Below are positions 44,018 through 56,011 of a DNA stretch of 64,000 bases, piece after piece. The stretch spans positions 3,571,562 through 3,635,561 of the forward strand of contig JALGAS010000007.1 of the NCBI GenBank assembly GCA_023078685.1, read 5' to 3'. Source of the DNA: Neopestalotiopsis rosae. Its lineage: Eukaryota; Ascomycota; Sordariomycetes; Amphisphaeriales; Sporocadaceae. A program made the translations under genes and the position numbers. A model generated the notes under the pieces. It saw only the letters and a program-made list of their open reading frames with translations. It had not been told where the DNA came from and did not search any database. How positions within the stretch are numbered: the stretch's first letter is position 1; each line of letters opens with the position of its first letter.

Positions 44018-45746
44018 ATGGATCACCTCAGGTCAGACTTACCCGACTATTATACTCCTCAGCAATATACTCCCATACCACTTCCAACGTATCCACCACC
44101 AACCTTTGGTACCTCTTCGCCGTATGCGGGACATCACCTGTCGACTCAAACTCAACAACACCATCCTGCCATTCAATACAATCCTAGCCGTCATCTTGGC
44201 CAGGCTCAGCTGAGTGCCCATACTCCCGCTCCGACGCCGGCTCCGACACCAGCCCGGGTCTCACAGAAGAGCAGCCAAACTGGCGTCCGCAATGTCAATG
44301 CAGGTGGCAACGAAGAGACCCCTCCCACTGGCGGAAAGCCAGCCAGCAGCGGGGCCAAGGGATTTGGTCGCACATCGGCAGTCTATCAAGTCGACGGAAG
44401 TGGAAAGAAGCGGCGCGTGAATGCCGAGGATTTTCGAGCTGAAGTCGAAGCGCGTACCAAGAATGGCGAAAGTTGCGAACAAATTGCCGATGCGCTCATT
44501 GCTCAAGGCGCTCAGGTAACTTCCAAGAGTATTGGAAGATGGAGAATACTCTGGGGGTTTCGAAAACGGGTATGTTTTATTCGTCTGGGTTTTCGAATGG
44601 CATCCCTACTGTCGGCTACCGAGGGCATTGTTGACATTTTGAGTCTCGCAGGCTGTGCGAAAACAATCGAAGCCGCCAAAGCCCAAAGAAGAGCGCGTCA
44701 GCAGTAAACAAATATGGCAGTCGAGATCCAAGTCGGACATTACTCGCATGACCCAGCAAGGTCTCAGCTCGGAGGAGATAGCCCAAATCATGACTGGGCG
44801 CGGGATGGTGCTCAAGAAAGGATCGAGTACAATCGCCCGCCTCCAGACAATATGGCAACTCCGAGGAACCGAAGAATCTCGCCTCAAGAACAGACGGTAT
44901 CTGTCCCGTCGCAAGGCGCGGCGCCTTCAGCTGGAAGAGTTTCAAAATTATGCCAAAGAGCTCGGACTTGAAAACCCTGATGAATGGGTAAAGAACAAGA
45001 TGGACGAGCCAGCGATACAACAGATGCGGCGCGATGCTGCGTATGAACTCATGGGCGATGCCGCACCGCAACCAAAGGAACGCAAAACCAAGCCAGCTGC
45101 ACGACGAACAAGAAAATCTGGAAGCCAACCAATTGGCAGCGAGCGCTCTGCCATGGCGGACTCGAATATCACAGTGGACAATGATGCGGACTCTAGCGAT
45201 GATGACGGCGACGAAATCACCGCAGACATATCCACCCTTTCTCGAACGCTTCGTTCTGGACGCGCGTCCGGCGACGCCGCCTTTGCAGACATGTCACGAA
45301 ACGTCGATAGCGACTCAAGTGACGAAGATGCAGAATTCCAGGCCATGGAAGGTGTCACTATGGACGACGCTGGTGACGAGACTATAAATGATGACCGCCA
45401 CGGCTATGGACCATTACTCGAGCAAGACGAAGATGATGAAGAGGAGGAAGAAAGTGAAGATGAACCAGCGGCCCCTACACCAGTTGAGCCCTCTGTCGCT
45501 TTTACAAATGCTACAGTGGCACCAATACCAACCGACGAGGGCGAGCGGGAGAATATGGACAGGCTGATCAACTCGGCTGATGGGTGTATTGCTGCGGCTC
45601 AGCTGCTAAAGGATCTGCTGCAAGCAAAATCAGCAGGCCAACCGGCGCCTCGCAGCCTGACTGGTCTCCCGCCGTCTGGAAAAGATATCGAGGCAGCACG
45701 CCACAGGCTGAAAGAAGCTGCGCATGCAACTGTCGGGCTCTTGTAG
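44018..45746 (+). CDS. protein with two helix-turn-helix-like modules, unknown
   Basis: Two exons, 44018-44569 and 44652-45746, 548 residues. N-terminus is Pro/Thr/Gln-rich (YTPIPLPTYPPPTF). Two related helical modules follow: FRAEVEARTKNGESCEQIAD with TSKSIGRWRILWGFRKR at the end of exon 1, and KSDITRMTQQGLSSEEIAQI with SSTIARLQTIWQLRG in exon 2. Each has the pattern of a helix, G-x-S, an E-x-I-A helix, then a recognition-like helix with an aromatic R..W, so DNA binding is plausible. A basic stretch (RRYLSRRKARRLQ) comes next, then a long Asp/Glu/Ser-rich region (QDEDDEEEEESEDEP) and a C-terminal helix. I recognise no named family; a nuclear regulator is the best guess. Confidence 0.7.
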
Positions 45747-45875
45747 GAAACAAAATGAGCAAGTAGCGGCATCTATATTAATAAAACAGCCTTGGGCATT
45801 TCTAGAGATCATGACTGAGGCTGTAGACTCTTTTGATGGCCCTACGGAAAAGACTATAATTGACCTTTTCTGCCC

Positions 45876-47193
45876 CTACTCTGATCCACTTGTTGATCTT
45901 GACAACCAATGCTTGGCGCCTTGGTAGTCGCAGTTGTACTTCATGAACTCGGCTGGGTTCAACTTGACAGCGTTTGATTTTCCATCTGTGCCTGGACGTG
46001 CCTGTTGACGGCTGTATCTCTGAATCAGGCTGGCACGTTCGAATCGCGCTTCAAATACCTTGTCCAACACATGCTTGACTTGATCGCCCGTCGGCCGCGA
46101 TGGGAGATCGGCAAGGAATGCTTGTAATGCTTCAGCGTCTTCGATGCTCTGCGACGCACCTTGACCCTGCGTTGGCAACATAGCGTGCGCCGCATCGCCA
46201 ATAAGTAGGGCACGACCTCGAACCCAGCGAGGCAACGGATCAATATCTCGCAGCTGCCACAGCGCCACATCTGGGGCACGCTTAAAGATCTCGAGCATCC
46301 ATCCCGGAAAGTCTGCGAAAACCTCGAGAAGTGCCTCGGTCGAGCCCTCGGCCACCCAAGAATCGGTCGCCGACTTTTCTCGGCCCTTTTCATCTGGGAC
46401 CAGTGCAACAATACCAAACATTTCCGCTCCTCGTCCAGGTCCCATGATCACCCTTCGATCGTGCCCTACCACCATGGTCGTCACAGGGTCTGTCGGATCC
46501 AGAATGTCGCGAGGAATATCAATACCCTTTAGCAAGTCGGCAGGTAATAGCATGCGGTAGGCGGAAATTCCGGTGGGCATGGCATCTTGCTCGTCGCCCA
46601 AAACTGCGGTCCGGATCACGGAATGTATTCCATCCGCTCCAACAATGACATCAGCTTTCAAGTTCTCGCCAGTCTCTATTGTGACGACGCCCTCTTCAGG
46701 ATCACAAGAGACGACTTTGGTTCCAGTGCGAACCTCGACGGGAAGACCAGAGAGTTCCGGTGAGGTCGCAGCCGACAAGAGAGCACTGTGAAGGTCTTGT
46801 CTGTGGTAGACTATCCGGTCCGCACCAAACATTGATGTGTTTAATTTGACCTCGTTGACAAGTTTGCCACTAATGTCAAAGAGCCTGAATGCCTTGTCGA
46901 CCATGGGCTTGCATGGTGCCAGAAATGTATCAATTCCCCATGTGCTGACAATCTTGGTCGCATTTGGTTGTAATGAAATGAGAGCGCCCGTCTCTCGGAG
47001 CATGCGTGATCGCTCTAGTATGATAATCTTGCGATTTGGTGCACGAAGGGCTATGGCCTGTACATGTATTAGAAAAGAACTCGAGTGGTGACCGGACATT
47101 GGGGAATGGGCTGTTTAAACTCACCGTCGCCAGACCACCAATTCCACCACCAACAATGATGATGCTGCTAACATCTGTTTCGAGGCTACCCAT
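45876..47193 (-). CDS. FAD-dependent monooxygenase (salicylate hydroxylase-like)
   Basis: Two exons, 47193-47125 and 47057-45876, 416 residues. Class A flavoprotein monooxygenase, which uses NAD(P)H and oxygen to hydroxylate an aromatic or related substrate. FAD motif IIIVGGGIGGLAT ends exactly at the splice site and continues AIALRAPNRKIIILERS. The DG motif is VGADGIHSVIRTAVLG, the GD motif GRALLIGDAAHAMLPTQGQG, with SQSIEDAEAL after it. No signal peptide. Upstream lies a Zn2Cys6 regulator on the same strand, 445 bp away, and the intergenic space carries a CCGA-type repeat and palindrome, so the gene may be that factor's target. Substrate unknown. Confidence 0.9.
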
Positions 47194-47638
47194 TGTGTCC
47201 GTGATTATACTGTTACGAAATGGTGATGTGGTGGCAATGATAATGCTTCAAGAGTGAGATATTTGTGTGAGAGACTTGAGAGCAACCAGGGTCCTTGTCA
47301 TTATTGACTATAAATGAGTCTCGAATGGGAATGATATTATTTGGCGTTCGACCGCATGTAGCTGATCCGAACCGAACCGAGCCGGCTCGGATCCATGACT
47401 TGGAGGCTACTATGCCAAGTTCGAGACTACTGATCAAATACAGCGCTACAGTGGCCTATTGTGTTTAATTTAGGCTGTTGATTCCAAGGGCCGGCTAGAA
47501 CTATTGGGATCCCCCGCAGTTCAGCATGTCCAATGCACCTCGCGATCGGATTGTGGCGTGGTGGGTTGAAAAGTATCATATCCAACGTGCAGCACAACCA
47601 TGTACTATTTTTAATGATATCAAAGTCATGAATAATCG
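47194..47638. other. intergenic, promoter of the monooxygenase
   Basis: 445 bp between the 3' end of the Zn2Cys6 gene and the monooxygenase start; contains the CCGA repeat/palindrome listed separately. Confidence 0.6.
47367..47390. promoter_or_regulatory. candidate Zn2Cys6 binding site: CCGAA repeats plus 14-bp palindrome
   Basis: Two CCGAA pentamers in tandem (47367-47376) run directly into the perfect palindrome CCGAGCCGGCTCGG (47377-47390). Zn2Cys6 factors usually bind CGG/CCG half-sites in direct or inverted arrangement. The site is about 175 bp upstream of the monooxygenase ATG, next to a Zn2Cys6 gene. Binding is inferred. Confidence 0.45.
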
Positions 47639-49960
47639 CTATATGGATATCTGACCATTGCCCATTAAAAAGTCCGAGCCCATGATATCCCAGAGTTCAT
47701 CAAATTGAAGTCCTTCAAATAGTTCTTCTGGCCAATCATCCGATTGAGCTTGGGCAGTGTTTGGGAGTGCTGCGTCTGCATCTTCTGGCCTTTCCAATGG
47801 TAGTGTCGACGAGTCCCGAATCTTTTGGTTTGTTCCCATCCTGGATTCGGCCGCAAATTGATGAAATGCAAGACTCACTTGTTCACGCAAGAGAGAACAG
47901 CCCCTGATGAATTCCTTGTTGGGAATCCACCTTGAGAAATAGTCTTCCACCTGCTCAGTTGCCAAGTTCAAAAGCTCAAGATCAGCTCGTGCGAGTCGGC
48001 GAGCCGGCTGCCGCAGAATACTCAAGGCGAGGACAACCGCTGCAAGATATAGCGGCGTGGCCCCTAGTATGATTGAGCGTACCCCTTGATCGGCGAGATT
48101 GAGCATTTGCGTTACAGTCGCACGTGCCGCCGAAGCACAAATGGCTGCTCCATTGACGATTCTCGAGTAGGATGGAAGAACTGCGGCGTGCTTGGACAGC
48201 TCCGTTCTATAGCTGCTATGTGGAAAGATGACTGCTGGGCGTAACAAGGTGACATGGGCCTACTCTTGAGGATTAGAGACCGAATCCTTGCGCTTCCAAC
48301 TTGTAAACTTACATAGTAGAATTGTAATGAGAGGAAGCTAGAAAGATGCTGTTGATTGTTGATTTCTTCCCGGATCGTGCCTATGTTTTGGCCTAGCTTC
48401 AGATTGTCAGACAGTGACCTGTCCCAGTCGACAAGCGCAGTATCCAGTGTCGCCAGCTTGGTGAAGAGATCTAGCGAGCTCGCCGGCCTTTTGGAATATA
48501 TGAACTCTGAGATTTGGCCCATAATACGTGCCAGCGAGATCCATGCTGTAAAGTAGTCTAGATTAGATCCAGACGCGGACAATGATGTTGACGGTGCTTG
48601 GTCCTCGTCTCGGTCGTCGATTATGGACGGACGTCCGCTCTCTAGCTGCGTCAGCTTTTCCAAGCTGTAGAGCGACCACCAAATCCTGGAAAACAAAGAC
48701 AGTTGTGAATTTTCTTCAGCAGAATTACCATTTCCTAGTCCATCGTGGTTGCGGCGAATTGCGGGCTTGTGAAGACCGATTGAGTGTGCGATTCGAACAG
48801 CTTGGCCTATCAGGTGCCAGGCTTGTCCATCTTTTACTTGCCCTCGCAGTGCCAGTGCTAGCAGAGTGAGAGCCTGAACACTGGCAATATAAGGCGCAGC
48901 AACGAGATGCGCATAAAGCGAGTATGCTGCTGTCAGGTACCGGGTGCTGGTCTCCGAGGACCGCGTATTCATCTCGTCTGCGCCAATGCTAATGACTGCA
49001 TAAATAACGACCAGTGACGGTACCTGGCTGGGACTTATACGGCTAGAAAAAGGTCCTAGCTGTGTCATGCGCGGGTCGCACAGATGGTCCAAATCTGACT
49101 GAAGTACGTGGCGATCAACAATAGGAAACAGTGGCCAAACTCGATCGAAGAAGCAATTAATATAGGAGTTTACTTCTTCGGGAGGTGGTAGGTCTGGCAG
49201 AGAGGGAAACAGCGACAAGGCAATCTCCTCACTCTGGCTCATACCATGCTTGAAGCGTGAACTGGCTGGGTCTAGTCCCTTGTGAGCGAGATGAATATCT
49301 ACAAATCGACACAGGCATTGGACGCTGCTTCCTCCGAGATACTGTGAGTCGTTTTAGTTGAATGTTTCTGATGCGTGCGAAAGGTGGATTACATACCTTG
49401 ACTCTGTGGGCTGTCTCATCCGTGTTCAATACGAGATCCGGTGTTGATACTGGCAATTGTCTGTTTCCATGAGTCGCAGTGTTTTCTTGGTACGCTCGTT
49501 CAAGCCAGGAAGGGCCCTTGTCTCTAGACGTTACTCCCATTCCCTGAGATCGCGGCGACAAGTCAGACGTGCCCGATGACTCTGGAGGCGTGCCGGCACC
49601 AGGAGTTCTCCTAATGGCCGTATTGCTGGGGTCAGACCGGCCTGCCTCTGAGAGAAACGATTGATCCTGACCGTCCTTGACAGCAAGAGTCCGTACACTC
49701 GGCCCCTTTCCTGGATTCCGCGGATCTGTTGTCTCGCAGTGTTCATTGCGCAGAATGCAATTCCGACATTTTGGTAATGTTGTGTCGCATCGCACCTTGC
49801 GCTTTCGGCACTGATATGTACAAGGTTACCAGGGCCCAATTCAATGATTGTCAAGACTACGAACCTGGTTGCAGGCGAGTGAAAGACGGATCCGCTTGCG
49901 CCTGTAGCTATCGCCTTGTGCATTTGACGCCGACGGACTGTACGGCGGAGTGTCCGGCAT
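47639..49960 (-). CDS. Zn2Cys6 transcription factor with fungal-specific TF domain
   Basis: Four exons, 49960-49865, 49810-49397, 49341-48313 and 48259-47639, 719 residues. The zinc cluster is split by the first intron: Cys30, Cys33, Cys40, Cys47, Cys50 and Cys57 (SLACNQC then RKRKVRCDTTLPKC, RNCILRNEHC), preceded by basic RRKRIR. After a Ser/Thr/Pro-rich linker, YLGGSSVQCL starts the regulatory half; the middle homology region has VNSYINCFFDRVWPLFPIVD, GQAWHLIGQAVRIAHSIGLH and RIWWSLYSLEKL. Splicing at 48313/48259 restores LQFYYAHVTLLRPAV, the usual end of the domain. Such factors bind CGG-type sites; the palindrome downstream at 47377 is a candidate. It lies in the same orientation as the monooxygenase and the peroxidase. 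Confidence 0.9.
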
Positions 49961-50580
49961 GACTTGATCAGCTAAGAAATCGTTCGATCAGACGATGAGA
50001 GTCTCTTGTAATTTGCAAGACGATTTCGGCTCGGTGCATGGCATGCCTCTACGTATCACAGTGGATCGTTGAGTTCTCTCGGGGTCTCAGTCGGCTCGAG
50101 ATTCGAGAGTGGGACTACCCCAGATTTGCCTTTCTCGGCTTGTCTACCGCGGTTACATGGCCCAGCCCGGCTCCGCCCCCACATGTCCGAGAAGGGGTAA
50201 CGACGATCATAGGGGTCAGTCAGTGCAGGCTGCTTGGCATGACTTTTGTCCAACGAATCAGATTTTCCCTGTAGCCATAAACAGAAAGTGCCATTGTCAT
50301 TAGGATGCCATTCTGCAGTATAAGCACTCACTGCCTGAACTACTTTTACCGTGCGGCAGTGAGCTAAGCGCAGTCTTTGTTTTCGACAGGGCCTCCCGAC
50401 GGCAATAGTCGCAAACGAGACAGCTTGATCAACAAATGTCGTCACCACGCAAGACTGTATTCGCAAATGGATACAGTAGAGGAGATTCAGAATCTAATCA
50501 TTTTCCTTCACGATATTGATCTTCATGAAGGGACGAATGTCCAAAGTTGATCTATATTTGAATGCAAAGCTACAGTAAAT
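49961..50580. other. intergenic, promoter of Zn2Cys6 gene
   Basis: 620 bp between the peroxidase stop and the regulator start. No supported frame or element. Confidence 0.5.
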
Positions 50581-51682
50581 TTACCGCGATGAAGGAACGA
50601 CTTGGGAACATTCTGTCAAAGAATTCAGATTATTCACACCCAAGAGACTCATTCGGAAGTATGCAGAAGCAAAAGACTACGACGACCATTAGCCAAGCCA
50701 CGAGCATTACAGATTGATATATACTCACAGTCGCCCATGTTGACTGCCCATTTGTGCCGGCAAAGGCGTTCCACTGTCCCGAGGTTTCTCTATAGGTTGC
50801 AAGGTTCTTGTCGCTAGGAAATGTGAGAATGGATTGATTCTTCGAGTCCAAGGTTTCAGAATAGAATTTATTATCCCAAGTTCCTGGTGTCGAGTCTTCA
50901 GAAGCACCAGAACGGGAAGCATCCACGGTGCTTTGCTTGGCCACAGTATGCGCCCCGACGAGGGCCACGAGGTCGGCGGCGGAAAAGGTCTTGGCTGCAA
51001 AGAGATTTATCAAAGACTGCGCATCTGAAAAGACAGATGGAAGCATTCCGGTCGGACCAGCTTGGCTGTTATCCTTGCGGCCCACAAACAGACGAATCCT
51101 CGGCCCTCCTGGGCAGGAAACCACTCCCAGAATGGCGGCCGCCTGAATCAGGTCAGCCATGGTGATGTTGTAGTCTCGATACTTGTGATACCATGACTTG
51201 GTCTGGTCGCCGATTGACCCAAGGCCCGCGTTTTCAGAACGGCCGAGTTCATCAGAAAGCAGCAGAGATCCGTCGGCGCCGCCATATGACGAGTCCTTGT
51301 CCCAGGTCGCAGCATCGTGAAATCCTTGACGGATTGCTCCACGGGCAAGATCGGTACAAGAATCACCATCCTGGAAAGATTTGTGCAATTCGGAAGCAAT
51401 GTAGCTCCAAATGCAACATGAGTCGCTTTTACATTCGTCCGAATTGATGGGACCGGGCGCCGTGTACGTGGATCGCTTCGCAATGGCATCCTCTGTCTGC
51501 AAAATCGACTTGATAGCTGATCCGGTCCCACTCAAAGACCCGTCAATCAGGTCACCGATCATTTCGGGGGATGTCTTTTCGATTCCATAATCTCGTGCCT
51601 TGATCTCGCGAACAACTCGATTCATGCCTGGGTACGCCAAGGTCATTGTTGCGATGCAAGCGAATATTGTAAAAGGCTTCAT
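50581..51682 (-). CDS. secreted class II-type heme peroxidase
   Basis: Two exons, 51682-50729 and 50676-50581, 349 residues. Reading through the 52-nt intron would give a false hydrophobic end; splicing restores SFASAYFRMSLLGVNN and the family terminus ECSQVVPSSR. Signal peptide MKPFTIFACIATMTLAYPG. Distal heme site ARGAIRQGFHDAATW with Arg118 and His122; GADGSLLLSDELGRSEN binds the distal calcium; proximal His245 is in DLVALVGAHTVAKQ. It uses hydrogen peroxide to oxidise phenolics or other donors outside the cell. About 60 residues separate signal peptide and first Cys (DECKSDSCCIW), longer than in lignin peroxidases and possibly a propeptide. The manganese-site acids and surface Trp of true ligninases are not evident to me. 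Confidence 0.9.
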
Positions 51683-53840
51683 GGTGGGAGAGTGATATCA
51701 ATGCATGAATTGAAACAAGGGTAAATGGTCGAGACAATTCAGAAATCATAATATCTTCTCTGCCCTCGTCTTTAAGATATATAAGGTGTACAAATGCGTG
51801 CCCCAGGACATGCAGCATTTGCTCTTGCTGCCCTTTTTGGTAACCACCATCAACTTTATGTCGCACTAGAGCTAGATCGAGTTGTGATCCGTCTGTCCTG
51901 TCCCGACTTGGAAGCATCTACCATATGACCATCTCCAAGTATGGCCAACGTACATGCAGTAGTGCACCGTTTAGACTTTCCATGCACCCACGATTTTGGG
52001 TCGTGAGGCGCCAACTGAATGAGCCAGGAAATGACCGAGACCTTTTCGAGTCTGACCAATTGTAGAGTAGGTGGCACATTACAAATAGCAGCACGATATT
52101 CCCAATGTCGCATGGACATATTTACCGTACTTGCACGAGCTGGAACTCTTCTGTAACGGCCTGGCTCTTCTGCGCAGAGGCAACAGTGATTATTCAGCAT
52201 CGCCGACCGCTATAATGAGGCAGTAGACACATTGGCTTTTCTGCAAAGGTATTCCTCACGCTGCTCTAGAGGGCATGTTCTGGACCGGTCAATAGTGGAC
52301 TAGAAATATCAGGATAGGCAACCCACTAGTCAAGAGATCCAAGAATAGACTGGTGGAGGTATGTTACCCCGTGCAGTCATTCATATCATCTTGAACGTGG
52401 TAGCCAAGGTTTGTTTCGTTGATTGTTCATGCTAGGGATGGTGGGACCTAAAGCAAGCTATTTTTATTGGATCATTGATAGTCTTGAGCAACCGTGGAGA
52501 AGAGGCTCGGAGCTGGCTGTGCTGTAAGTGCGGAGGCCTCGGGTTTGTAGCTTACAATCTCGCGATTTAAGCTCTGAGCGCTGTTGTCAGGCCTGATCCG
52601 CTTCCACCGCTGCGGCCCTCATATGTGATGCGCAAAGCTCGACAAAGATCATGACCATCATGTGTAACTACTGTAGACCTGCGAGCTGAAGAAATTCAAG
52701 CGGGTTGTAGAGACGATACGGGCATAGTGCCTTCAAGATGAGTTTGCAATCCGCAGGCTTGCGATGAGAGAAACGCAAAGGCAAGAACTCTGTAGACAGA
52801 TATGAAAGCTTTCAATACATTGGCTCACATATAAACTTTGGCATTGGCTATTACCTTACCGTAATGATCAATTGAAGATTGAATTAGTCGTTGGTAATGC
52901 GTGTGCCCTTGTCCATCATTCATATCATCGACTGGCCCTGTTCGTGACATGTGTTTGTGTCGTCTCGAGTTTGCGCGCATCGGATCAGCTGGTGGCCCTG
53001 CCTTTCACGTGGAGGGGCAGTCTGGTAGTCGCGGGGCAAGGCGTTGTGCACCCGGAAGCCAGTTGACAAGAGCCACATTTCGTTGGCTGCAGCACGACAG
53101 GAAGGAATCCTGTCCAGATGATCTCGCCTTGTCGCATGTATTTGGAAGTTCATGTTTACAAAACCTTGCATCTATAATGACTCGTCATGATGCCATGTCC
53201 CCTTTGACACTGCGCTCGGGCGAGGATAACTCCAAATGTATTCGTACGTGGTGCCTATTTGCAGCTCGTGCCAAGCCTGTATCTACGAAACAAGTTCAGC
53301 GGGACTCTATGGGGACAAGCACTCGAGGTCTGAATACCACTGGTCACAGTATCACGCATACAAGGTGATTCAGTTCACTTCAATCACAAACGTGCGTGAA
53401 TGATTTGTGGTGACATGGGGAAAACTAACAGCCACAGGGTCCAAACTTTCAAGCCATGACAGGCTGGTAAGAGCAACAAGACCCATCCGCTGTTCCAAGC
53501 TACGATCAAGCGACCCTGAAGCTACGAGCTGAATTGACGGCTTCGTCATTGTGGGCCAGTTGCCGTGTTTTAGAGCTTTTGGTAGGTACCCAGGTACAGC
53601 TGAGGTGCACCCGGCCAGCGGGTCCCTGAAGCTTAACCATTGGGGGATAGGATAGGTCACGCCAGGCGTTACATAAGTCGGCGACCCCTTGAAATGGTTC
53701 TGGTTCATATAGCGTCAAGAATCTTGATTCTGGTCCTCGTTGCAAGCTGGTATTTTCTGTTCCCCCCCTTTATTTTCTTTCTGCGATTTTTGACATCTCT
53801 CCCTCTTTGACCAAGAGGTTGTATCTCACGCCGAGTCAAG
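51683..53840. other. 2.2-kb intergenic, no gene seen
   Basis: Divergent promoter space between peroxidase and PLC. Short frames without motifs; a C-run (TTCCCCCCCTTT) lies about 80 bp upstream of the PLC start. Confidence 0.5.
51778..51783 (-). promoter_or_regulatory. TATA element of peroxidase gene
   Basis: TATATA inside TTATATATC on the minus strand, 96 bp before the ATG at 51682. Confidence 0.35.
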
Positions 53841-55931
53841 ATGACTGACGCCGCTCCCCCCGCCCCTGTCCCCGCCAGCGCTGCCGTTCATCAAGCTGGT
53901 GGCGGTCAACCTAGTGGGGAGGAACACCGCATCAAGAACGTAAATGCGTCTCTACTCAAGCACCTCGAGCAGGTCTTTAACCGGCACGCTGGCACTCGAA
54001 AGACGTGGACCAAGGATCAGGTTATTGCATTCTTGCACCATGTCCAGGCCGACAGGGTCAATGAACCCTCGGGAGACATTGCGGCCAAGGAGGTTTGTTG
54101 CGCTAGAACCAAGTCTCACGTGAAGCCAATCATACTGATTCGTCACTAGGAGCTGGACTTGAATGGGTTTCTGCAATACATGACCTCTCCCGCCGCAGAT
54201 GCGCTGGCCCCGCCCCTGGATGAGGATTTCTCCTGGCCACTGAGCAGCTACTTTATCAGCTCCAGCCACAACACTTACTTGACGGGCAATCAACTGTACA
54301 GCGATTCCAGTACAGATGCTTACAAAAATGTTCTTCTCCGTGGCTGTAGATGCATCGAGATTGACGTTTGGGACGGGGATGACTCTGACTCGGAGACCTC
54401 TGATAGTGAAAGCAGCGATGAGGAGTCTTCGGAGAAGAAGGCAATCAAAAAGGCCAGCCGCAAGGAACGATTGGCCAAGAAGATTCCAGGATCAATCACG
54501 AGTCGACTGGAGAATACATCACTGGGCAAAAAGCTCGAAAAGTACACCAGCAGCGACAAGCAACCAGACACGGCCAGCGCCAGCTCGGTCTCGATACACA
54601 GCGAAGCCAAGGGGTCCGACACTTCTCTGAAACATGTCGCGTCGGGTCCGCAGGCCGTTGCCATTGAGCCTAGGGTCCTTCACGGCTATACACTGACCAA
54701 GGAGGTCTCCTTTCGCTCAGTCTGCGAGGCTATTCGGGGCAATGCATTCACTGTCTCCAATCTGCCGCTCATTGTCAGCCTCGAGGTGCACTGTTCCGCA
54801 CAGCAGCAAGAAGCCATGGTCAACATAATGAATCAAGTCTGGTCCGACTTTCTCTTGTCGCCACCACCTGCCGACGCCAAGATTTTGCCGGCACCAAGTG
54901 ATTTGCGCAACAAGATTCTGGTCAAGGTCAAGTATGCGCCGCCAGGGCACACTGGAGGCACCACGGCACCCGACGAATCCCGCCTGCCTCCCGAGGCTCA
55001 AGCCACGGGCACTGCGGCGCCAAAGAAGAAGAAGAAGCCCTCGAAAATCATTGACGCACTCAGTCAACTTGGCATTTACACTCGCGGTGTCTCGTTCAAG
55101 TCGCTCAACCAGCCCGAAGCACAAATGCCGTCCCACATATTTTCGCTCTCGGAAAATGGCGTCCTCGAGGTTCACGAAAAGCAGGCACCCGATCTATTCA
55201 AGCACAACCAAAACTACATGATGCGAACGTACCCCTCTGGCATGCGCATTGGTTCCTCTAATCTTGACCCCCCAGAGTTTTGGAGAAAGGGAATCCAGAT
55301 TGTTGCTTTGAACTGGCAAAAGTGGGACGAGGGAATGATGATCAATGAAGGCATGTTTGCAGGCACCGGAGGGTATGTGCTTAAGCCTGAAGGTTATCGT
55401 GGCAAGAAGCCGCTGGCGACTAGCGACGAGAAACCGGCCCCAATCACTACTGGCGAGATCATCTCAGCTCCCACCCAAGCGCAAATTTCTGGCAAGACTT
55501 TGGATCTGCATATAACCGTCTTGGCCGCACAGAACCTGCCTCTGCCAGAGGATGATCACAACCCTGCCAAATTCAAACCATATCTCAAGGTTGAGCTCCA
55601 CACGGAGCCCCATCACACTCTCCAGCTCCACCAGTCTGGAAAGGCCAAGGAGGGCGAATACAAGGCCAAGACAAAGACGATGAAGGGTATTGATCCTGAT
55701 TACAAGGGAGAACTTTTAGAATTCAAGCAGGTCCAAGGTGTGACACCAGAGCTCGCATTTGTGCGCTTCCTGTTCAAAGATGACGAGATTGGTAGAGATG
55801 ATTTGGCTGCATGGGCATGCATTCGGCTTGATAGACTGAGGAGCGGATATCGATTCGTCAAGCTCATGAATCAGCATGGCGTAGCAAGCGAAGGTGTTGT
55901 ACTGCTCAAGATTGAGAAGAAACTATCATAG
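53841..55931 (+). CDS. PLC1: phosphoinositide-specific phospholipase C (delta-like)
   Basis: Cleaves PIP2 into inositol trisphosphate and diacylglycerol at the inner face of membranes. Two exons, 53841-54092 and 54150-55931, 677 residues. No PH domain; residues about 30-95 look like a degenerate EF-hand region (LLKHLEQVFNRH, DLNGFLQYM). X domain: SSYFISSSHNTYLTGNQL with catalytic His124, RGCRCIEIDVWDG, then VLHGYTLTKEVSFRSVCEAI and LPLIVSLEVHCS. A charged Ser/Asp/Glu then Lys-rich insert of about 100 residues (DDSDSETSDSESSDEESSEK onward) splits the X domain. Y domain: SHIFSLSENGVLEV, YMMRTYPSGMRIGSSNLDP, FWRKGIQIVALNWQKWDEGM. A C2 domain (LDLHITVLAAQNLPLPEDD to VVLLKIEKKLS) closes it. Convergent with the Artemis-like gene, 80 bp between stops. 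Confidence 0.95.
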
Positions 55932-56011
55932 CGTGGGAGTCATGGCGTATGATTAGATTGACAATACTAGGTCCCAAGAATCAAAGACGGAAGTATTTGC
56001 TATCGCAGCCA

